NCBI RefSeq assembly: GCF_001298105.1
Contig: NZ_LGJH01000126.1
Location: 1-49,722, forward strand
Origin: Novosphingobium sp. ST904
GTDB lineage: Bacteria; Pseudomonadota; Alphaproteobacteria; Sphingomonadales; Sphingomonadaceae
Length of the DNA stretch: 49,722 nt
Direction: 5' to 3'
Shown: piece after piece, positions 44,752 to 49,722 of the stretch
How positions within the stretch are numbered: the stretch's first letter is position 1
Layout of the letters: each line of letters begins with the position of its first letter
The notes under the pieces: generated by a model
Told to the model about the DNA's origin: nothing
Database searches by the model: none
What the model saw: the letters and a program-made list of their open reading frames with translations, nothing else
Program-made: the position numbers and the translations under genes

Positions 44752-45729
44752 TCAGCGGGGCGCAACCTTGCGGTCGAGGAAGTTGCGGATGAGCGGGGCC
44801 ATCTCGTCCAGCTTGTCCTCAAGGGCGAAATGCCCGGTGTCGAAAAGGTGGAGTTCCGCCTCGGGCAGATCGCGCAAGTAGGGATGGGCGCCCGGCTCGG
44901 GGAAGATCGTGTCGTTCTTGCCCCAGACGATCAGCGTCGGCGGCTTGCGCTCGCGGAAGAACTGCTGGAACTGCGGATAGAGCGGCACATTGGTGCGATA
45001 GTCGTAGAACAGGTCGAGCTGGATATCCTTGTTGCCCGGGCGGTCGAGCAGGGCCTGGTCGTGCACCCAGTTGTCCGGGCTGATGCGCGACAGGTCGCTG
45101 ACGCCGTCGGTGTACTGGAATATGGTCGCTTTCTGCGTCACCAGCCAGGCCTGCGCTGCGCGGTCCTTGGCCGATCCGCTCTTCCAATAGGCCTTGATCG
45201 GGTCCCAGAAGGCGCCGAGCCCTTCGTCATAGGCATTGCCGTTCTGGATGATCAGCCCGCTGACCCGCTCGGGATGCTTGATCGCCAGCCGGTAGCCGAC
45301 CGGCGCGCCATAATCCATGACGTACATGGCATAGCGCTGCGCACCGAGCTGCCCCATCAGCGCATCCACCATCTCGGCGTAATGGCCGAAGCTGTAGGTG
45401 AACTGCTCGTGATCGGGCGCATCGCTCTGTCCGAAGCCGGGATAGTCAGGCGCGATCACATGGTAGCGATCGGCGAGCAGCGGGATGAGGTTGCGGAACA
45501 TGTGCGAGCTGGTGGGGAAACCGTGCAGCAACAGCACGACCGGTCCATCGGCTGGACCGGCTTCCCGGTAGGCCATCTTCACCCCGTCGATGGTCGCCGA
45601 GCGGTAGTGGACGGTTGCCGGCGCGATGCTCGTCGCCGCGATATCCTGCGTGGGGGCAGCCATCGCGCTCGCCGGCGCGGCGATACCGGCAGTCGCCAGC
45701 ATCAGGGAAAGGATCAGTCGCTTGGTCAT
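44752..45729 (-). CDS. Secreted alpha/beta hydrolase with Asp nucleophile (epoxide hydrolase/dehalogenase-like)
   Basis: A 325-residue exported hydrolase (signal peptide to about residue 24, [18 protein letters not shown]). Motifs: [20 protein letters not shown] with the oxyanion [21 protein letters not shown], nucleophile elbow [14 protein letters not shown] with Asp near residue 138, an acid in [15 protein letters not shown], and the His in [14 protein letters not shown]. An Asp nucleophile directs the call to epoxide hydrolase or haloalkane/haloacetate dehalogenase rather than esterase. ATG 45729 follows GGTGG. The LysR gene lies 128 bases upstream on the same strand and likely controls it. 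The substrate is not known; periplasmic location is unusual for dehalogenases. Confidence 0.87.
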   Translation of the reverse strand: MTKRLILSLMLATAGIAAPASAMAAPTQDIAATSIAPATVHYRSATIDGVKMAYREAGPADGPVVLLLHGFPTSSHMFRNLIPLLADRYHVIAPDYPGFGQSDAPDHEQFTYSFGHYAEMVDALMGQLGAQRYAMYVMDYGAPVGYRLAIKHPERVSGLIIQNGNAYDEGLGAFWDPIKAYWKSGSAKDRAAQAWLVTQKATIFQYTDGVSDLSRISPDNWVHDQALLDRPGNKDIQLDLFYDYRTNVPLYPQFQQFFRERKPPTLIVWGKNDTIFPEPGAHPYLRDLPEAELHLFDTGHFALEDKLDEMAPLIRNFLDRKVAPR

Positions 45730-45857
45730 GTCTTCCACCTTGTTCAGTGCCGCTGCGCGATCTGCGTCAGCCTCTGGTGAAAGATGTAATTGCTGCGATC
45801 ACCCGCGTTAATTCGCTGGATTTGGAAGTCATTATTTCATGATTCGGAACAATCGGA

Positions 45858-46754
45858 TCAGAGAAGAAGGCTGTTGCTGCGCAGTCTCTCGACTGCGAGA
45901 TCGACGAAGGCCCGTACCTTGGCGGTAGCGTGTCGCCCTGCGGCATGAACGACGTGAACGGGGATCGGGCTTTCCAGATGGTCTTCGAGTACCGGTTGCA
46001 AACGGCCTGCCGCCAGTGCCGGAGCGACCTGGTAGGACAGCACGCGGGTAATTCCCCATCCCTGTTCTGCCGCCGTAATGGCGGCTTCGTTAGTGTTGCA
46101 GAGCAGGCGCGGGTGGACGGTGACGCTGGTGCGGCTATCCGCACCGAAGTGCCATTCGGGGGATACCCAGGCACCGGTCGGCATGATGACCCGGTGATGC
46201 GCAAGATCGGCCGGGGAGCGGGGGACGCCATGCCTTTCGAAATAGGACGGGGCTCCGCAAATCGTCCGGCGGACCCAACCGACCCGCGTGGCGCTCAGGC
46301 CCGAGTCCGGAAGGTTGCCGATCCTGATCGCGACATCGATGCCTTCCTCCACGATGTTCACCGGGCGGTCTACGAACAGGGTCTGCCCGGTCACGCTTGG
46401 AAAGCGGTCGAGATATTCGAGCAGGATGGGCAGCACGTGCATCCGCCCGAACATGACCGGCCCGGTGACGATGAGCGCGCCCGTGGGATTGCCGTGCGAA
46501 CCGGCGGCGGAGGCTTCGGCATCGGCAATGTCGGCAAGGATGCGGCGGCAGTCTTCGAAGTATCGCCGTCCTGCCTCGGTCATCTTTACCGAGCGTGTCG
46601 TCCGCGCGAGCAGCCTGACCCCGATCTGGTCTTCCAGGCTGGATATCGCCCGCGTGACCGCGGGTGGGCTGATGCGCAACTGCCGGGCGGCCTCCGCAAA
46701 GCTTTCTGCTTCCGCCACCCTGACGAAGATCTTCATGGCCTGCCAGCGGTCCAA
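45858..46754 (-). CDS. LysR-family transcriptional regulator
   Basis: 298 residues from TTG 46754, which follows GGGGGG by 5 bases and gives the classic MDRWQAMKIFVRVAEAESFA start; longer frames upstream lack similarity. The winged-helix domain (AARQLRISPPAVTRAISSLE, then DQIGVRLLARTTRSVKMTEA) is followed by a periplasmic-binding-like effector domain (ALIVTGPVMFGRMHVLPILL, GIDVAIRIGNLPDSGLSATR, AAEQGWGITRVLSYQVAPAL). This is the group usually annotated as CrgA/DsdC-unrelated LysR with a PBP2 CrgA-like domain. It precedes the hydrolase/FMN-protein/NTF2 genes on the same strand and is divergent from the XRE-cupin gene; either set could be its target. Confidence 0.9.
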   Translation of the reverse strand: MDRWQAMKIFVRVAEAESFAEAARQLRISPPAVTRAISSLEDQIGVRLLARTTRSVKMTEAGRRYFEDCRRILADIADAEASAAGSHGNPTGALIVTGPVMFGRMHVLPILLEYLDRFPSVTGQTLFVDRPVNIVEEGIDVAIRIGNLPDSGLSATRVGWVRRTICGAPSYFERHGVPRSPADLAHHRVIMPTGAWVSPEWHFGADSRTSVTVHPRLLCNTNEAAITAAEQGWGITRVLSYQVAPALAAGRLQPVLEDHLESPIPVHVVHAAGRHATAKVRAFVDLAVERLRSNSLLL

Positions 46755-46963
46755 CCCATCCCCCCTTTGGAAAAGAGCAGGACGTTGCGCGGAAATGGCC
46801 TTTACGGTCAATGCCGCGTGCAAGACTGGATAGGTGCGCCCCCCGGATATGCATGTCCGGTCGGCAACCTCTCCGTTGTCTAATACTACTGGCGGATGAT
46901 AAGGGGTAATTTCCAATTAGGACAAAATGCGCCTAGATGGGCTTTTGAGCGGGAGCGATTTGG

Positions 46964-47632
46964 ATGGCAGGCGGTCGTAGAAGCTTGGGCGCGGTAATCG
47001 CCGACTTGCGCACGCGGAATGGCTGGACTCTCAAGGAAATGAGCGAGCTTTGCGGCATTCCCGTTTCCACCCTGTCCAAGGTGGAGCACGACCGCCTCTC
47101 GCTGACTTACGACAAGCTCCAGCAATTGGGCGAGCGGCTGAACATCAGCATCGCCGACCTCTTCGCCGAGGGAGAAGGCGCGCCGGCAACGATCATGGGG
47201 CGTCGCAGCGTGGGAACGCTGGACCGGGCCGTGCGGGTCGATACGCCCAACTACGAATACTACTACCTCTGCACCGAACTGCGCCAGAAACGGATGGTGC
47301 CGGTGATCTCCCGCATCCATGCGCAGTCTCTTGGCGAATTCGGCCAATTGCTGCGGCATTCGGGCGAGGAGTTCATCTTCGTCGTCGATGGTGCGATCAC
47401 TGTCCACACCGAGTTCTACGAGCCGCTGGAACTGAAGGCGGGAGAATCGATCTACATCGATTCCGGCATGGGTCACGCCTATGTCTGCGCGCCGGGGCAC
47501 AAGGAGACGACGATCGTCAGTGTCATGTCCAGCGCCGAGGAGGACTTGTCCAGCCTGATCCACGAGGCGCAGCGCAAAACGGCTTCCGGCGATGAAACGG
47601 CGCAGAAAAAGCGGGCCTCGCGCAAGGAATGA
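46964..47632 (+). CDS. XRE-family regulator with C-terminal cupin domain
   Basis: A 222-residue regulator. An N-terminal helix-turn-helix at about 8-62 (VIADLRTRNGWTLKEMSELC, GIPVSTLSKVEHDRLSLTYD) is joined to a cupin barrel at about 110-190 (HSGEEFIFVVDGAITVHTEF, ELKAGESIYIDSGMGHAYVC), whose conserved His/Glu positions could bind a small molecule or metal. The last 35 residues are a charged tail. Such proteins commonly control amino-acid, polyamine or peptide metabolism genes. Start ATG 46964 is preceded by GGGAG. It faces the convergent POT transporter, a possible target. Confidence 0.9.
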   Translation: MAGGRRSLGAVIADLRTRNGWTLKEMSELCGIPVSTLSKVEHDRLSLTYDKLQQLGERLNISIADLFAEGEGAPATIMGRRSVGTLDRAVRVDTPNYEYYYLCTELRQKRMVPVISRIHAQSLGEFGQLLRHSGEEFIFVVDGAITVHTEFYEPLELKAGESIYIDSGMGHAYVCAPGHKETTIVSVMSSAEEDLSSLIHEAQRKTASGDETAQKKRASRKE

Positions 47633-47878
47633 GGCGCCGGCCTGAACCGTAAACTCATGAGCGGCGCTATTCTGGGCGTCGCTTCGGCACTTACAAAAAT
47701 GGCCTAAGTTGCGACGATTGGCCTTGAAATATAGGCATATTCCAGCGCCCTCAGTTCATGCGCCAAGCTATTTGCCGCAAGCCTCGATTATGCCGGCCGT
47801 ATCTCCGGGGAACAGCAGACAGGCCGGGGGATGACGAGGGGGCGCCTGTCGATGTCCTGGGTCTATTCGGGACATCTC

Positions 47879-49192
47879 TCATGCATCCGTCGGGCCTCCC
47901 GTGCGGTGTTCCTCTGCGACGCGGCGAACGGCCGGGTCGAGCAGGCGAAGCAGCACTGCGGCGATCACGGCGATCACGGCGAGCAGGGCAAAGTAGGTGC
48001 CATGGCCCATGCGGCTCCACAGCGTTCCCACCAGACCTGCGCCAAGGCTGCCGGCGAAGATCGCGAGGTACCAAGCCGCCACGGTGGTCGCCCCGAGGCG
48101 CGGCGGGGCGAGGCGCGCGAACAGGCCGAGGCCGGTCGGCAGGATGAACAGTTCGCCCGCCGTGAACAGCGCGAAGAACAGCACCAGCCAAAGCCAGTCC
48201 GCCTTCCCGCTGCCCGCCTGCCAGGCAACGGCCGCGAGCAGAGCATAGGCCATGGCGACGATCAACGCGCCCTGCATCATGCGCCGTGCTGGCGCTGTGT
48301 CTCGGCCGTGCTCTGCCCGCCGCCGCCACATCGAGAGTAACGGCGGCGTCAGCATCATGACCAGCAGGGGATTTAGCGACTGGAACCATGTCATCGGAAT
48401 GGTCAGGCTGCCGAGGCGACGGTCGATCCCGCTGTCGGCCCAGAGCGCAACGGTATTGCCTACCTGTTCGTAGGCGCCGCGAAATACGGTCACGCAAAGG
48501 CCCACGGCGGCCAGGACCAACCATGTGCGGCGATAGTCGGCCGGCCCGGTTACGGTCTCGCTCTCGTCTGCTCCGGCTTGCGGTGACCGCTCGGGCGGCA
48601 GGTGGCGCTGGCCTGCGAGGTAGATGAGCAGGCCCACGAACATACCGATCCCGGCCGCGCCGAAGCCGTAGTGCCAGCCGTAGATCTCGCCCAGCGTGCC
48701 GCAGATCAATGGCGCCAGAAAGCCGCCGATATTGATGCCGAGGTAATAGACGTTGTAGGCCCAGCCGCGCCGGGGATCGCCGGGTGCATAGAGGTCGTTG
48801 ATCTGGCTGGGCAGGCTGGGCAGGAACAGGCCGTTGCCCAGCGCGATCGTTGCCAGCGCCACGTAGAACAGCGGTTCGAACGCCATCATGAAATGCCCGG
48901 TCGCCATGATCGTGGCACCCAGCGTGACTGCGCGGCGCTTGCCCAGCCAGCGGTCCGCGATCATCCCGCCCACGATGGGCGTGAAATAGGCGCAGGCCGT
49001 ATAGGCGCCGTAGACGAACGAGGCCTGCCCCTGGCTCAGCATGAGTTGCCGGGTCATGTAGTAGACCAGCAGTGCGCGCATGCCGAAGTAGGAGAACTGC
49101 TCCCACATGTTGGTGAGGAACAGGACGGTCAGCCCCGGTGGCTGGCCGAACCAGTTGCGCGTCGCCGCCGTGGGTGCAGGTTTTGCGTGCAT
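47879..49192 (-). CDS. POT/PTR2-family peptide:H+ symporter
   Basis: A 437-residue inner-membrane transporter with about 12-14 helices that imports di- and tripeptides with protons. The POT signature is present early: LFLTNMWEQFSYFGMRALLV (E-x-x-Q-F-S-Y-F-G, the counterpart of ExxERFxYYG) and YGAYTACAYFTPIVGGMIAD. PTR2 motif residues follow in IALGNGLFLPSLPSQINDLY and AYNVYYLGINIGGFLAPLIC. GELFILPTGLGLFARLAPPR is the conserved late-helix motif. The first Arg of the E-x-x-E-R-F motif is replaced by Phe-preceding Gln, which occurs in divergent members. It lies 27 bases after a serine hydrolase gene on the same strand. The 246-base gap on its left (47633-47878) shows no gene. Confidence 0.9.
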   Translation of the reverse strand: MHAKPAPTAATRNWFGQPPGLTVLFLTNMWEQFSYFGMRALLVYYMTRQLMLSQGQASFVYGAYTACAYFTPIVGGMIADRWLGKRRAVTLGATIMATGHFMMAFEPLFYVALATIALGNGLFLPSLPSQINDLYAPGDPRRGWAYNVYYLGINIGGFLAPLICGTLGEIYGWHYGFGAAGIGMFVGLLIYLAGQRHLPPERSPQAGADESETVTGPADYRRTWLVLAAVGLCVTVFRGAYEQVGNTVALWADSGIDRRLGSLTIPMTWFQSLNPLLVMMLTPPLLSMWRRRAEHGRDTAPARRMMQGALIVAMAYALLAAVAWQAGSGKADWLWLVLFFALFTAGELFILPTGLGLFARLAPPRLGATTVAAWYLAIFAGSLGAGLVGTLWSRMGHGTYFALLAVIAVIAAVLLRLLDPAVRRVAEEHRTGGPTDA

Positions 49193-49219
49193 GACCTTAC
49201 CAGTCGGCGCCGAAGCTTA

Positions 49220-49722
49220 TCAGGTGGTCGCCACGGCCAGCCAGAGAATGGTCAGCGCGGAAAGGAGGAGCAGCACGCTCCACGTTTTCGGGAACCAGCC
49301 CCGCTTCCCTTTCCAGACGAGGAGCATGTTCCAGGCGGTGAGGGCAGCGAAACCGAGGAACAGCGGCGCACCGACGATCTGGTTGAACAGGATCAGTGCA
49401 CCGGGGGTGACGAGTTTGGTCACGCGGGCGATCACGAAGCCCCAGCTTCCGAGCAGAAGCGGAACCAGCCACGCACCGGCTGCGACGGCGCGGCAGGCGA
49501 TGAGGTCGCGGCCTGCCAGCGTCTGCTTTGCGCCATGGCGCTTGCGGGCGTGGCGCCGATCGGCCAAGCGAGGGCGGTGAGCAGGATGATCGCCAGCGCG
49601 GCGCCGGAAAGCGGCAGAAGCCATGCGCTGTCGCGATACCAGGGAACCGGGTCCAGACCATGAACGGCGCGACCGGTTCGTAGAATACGCGCGTGACCTT
49701 GCCGTTTTCCCACCCTGCCGTC
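49220..49722 (-). CDS. C-terminal membrane region of a serine hydrolase-like protein (partial; two one-base breaks)
   Basis: The gene enters from the right edge. Joined across two breaks, the product reads GWENGKVTRVFYEPVAPFMV, then PVPWYRDSAWLLPLSGAALA with a first membrane helix, then ARKRHGAKQTLAGRDLIACR, and three further helices (GAWLVPLLLGSWGFVIARV, NQIVGAPLFLGFAALTAW, VLLLLSALTILWLAVATT). Breaks lie at 49648-49651 (ACCCGG for ACCCCGG) and 49548-49552 (ACGCCC for ACGGCCC). A four-helix tail after an extracellular domain ending in this manner is typical, as I remember it, of sphingomonad beta-lactamase-fold serine hydrolases; the catalytic part is outside the window, so the call is provisional. 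Co-directional with the POT transporter. Confidence 0.5.
   Translation of the reverse strand, partial: RQGGKTARSRAYSTNRSRRSWSGPGSLVSRQRMASAAFRRRAGDHPAHRPRLADRRHARKRHGAKQTLAGRDLIACRAVAAGAWLVPLLLGSWGFVIARVTKLVTPGALILFNQIVGAPLFLGFAALTAWNMLLVWKGKRGWFPKTWSVLLLLSALTILWLAVATT

Noticed and set aside
10511..49651. Recent mass pseudogenisation of accessory genes
   Set aside because: Only single G/C losses are seen, without stop codons or other decay, and both halves of each gene keep full conservation. The receptor remnant at 42655-43085 is the exception and is genuinely decayed.

Overview
The window is GC-rich DNA that reads like a sphingomonad alphaproteobacterium, probably Novosphingobium, Sphingobium or a relative. 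That assignment is inferred from the alphaproteobacterial RpoD, the double cold-shock-domain protein with an [13 protein letters not shown] N-terminus, the density of TonB-dependent receptors (four near-complete and one remnant in 50 kb) and the sigma/FecR surface-signalling modules. No tRNA, rRNA, CRISPR array or intact transposase was seen.

Layout. 1-5.1 kb: the 5' part of rpoD running off the left edge, a double cold-shock protein and an orphan chemoreceptor. 5.1-8.9 kb: a small inverted-repeat element, a medium-chain oxidoreductase and a DUF485/ActP-type symporter pair. 8.9-16.0 kb: a tandem TetR regulator, then a same-strand block of TonB-dependent receptor, secreted PI-PLC-like phosphodiesterase, Tat-like secreted protein and GPH/MelB-type transporter. 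16.0-22.9 kb (minus strand): an ECF sigma factor, FecR anti-sigma and STN-bearing receptor, followed by an esterase and a pectinesterase, which looks like a pectin-sensing and uptake locus. 23.0-29.7 kb (plus strand): a Fur-box-like palindrome, ECF sigma factor, FecR, a heme receptor fused to a second outer-membrane beta-barrel, heme oxygenase and TonB, forming a self-contained heme acquisition operon. 29.8-41.1 kb: BdcA-like SDR, dicarboxylate/amino-acid symporter, TctDE-like two-component system, TonB receptor, M20 and M14 peptidases; three near-identical 17-bp sites tie the two-component system, the receptor operon and the symporter together. 41-47.6 kb: small accessory genes, an isochorismatase-family hydrolase, a decayed receptor fragment, a glycine-zipper protein, a LysR/hydrolase/FMN-protein/NTF2 group and an XRE-cupin regulator. 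47.9-49.7 kb: a POT peptide transporter and the C-terminus of a membrane-bound serine hydrolase.

Throughout the window, at least fifteen conserved genes are split by an apparent loss of exactly one G or C inside a G/C run. The direction and context are always the same, so these are most simply read as consensus-sequence errors in a draft assembly rather than true pseudogenes. For such genes I give the full reconstructed span as one CDS and name the position of the break.
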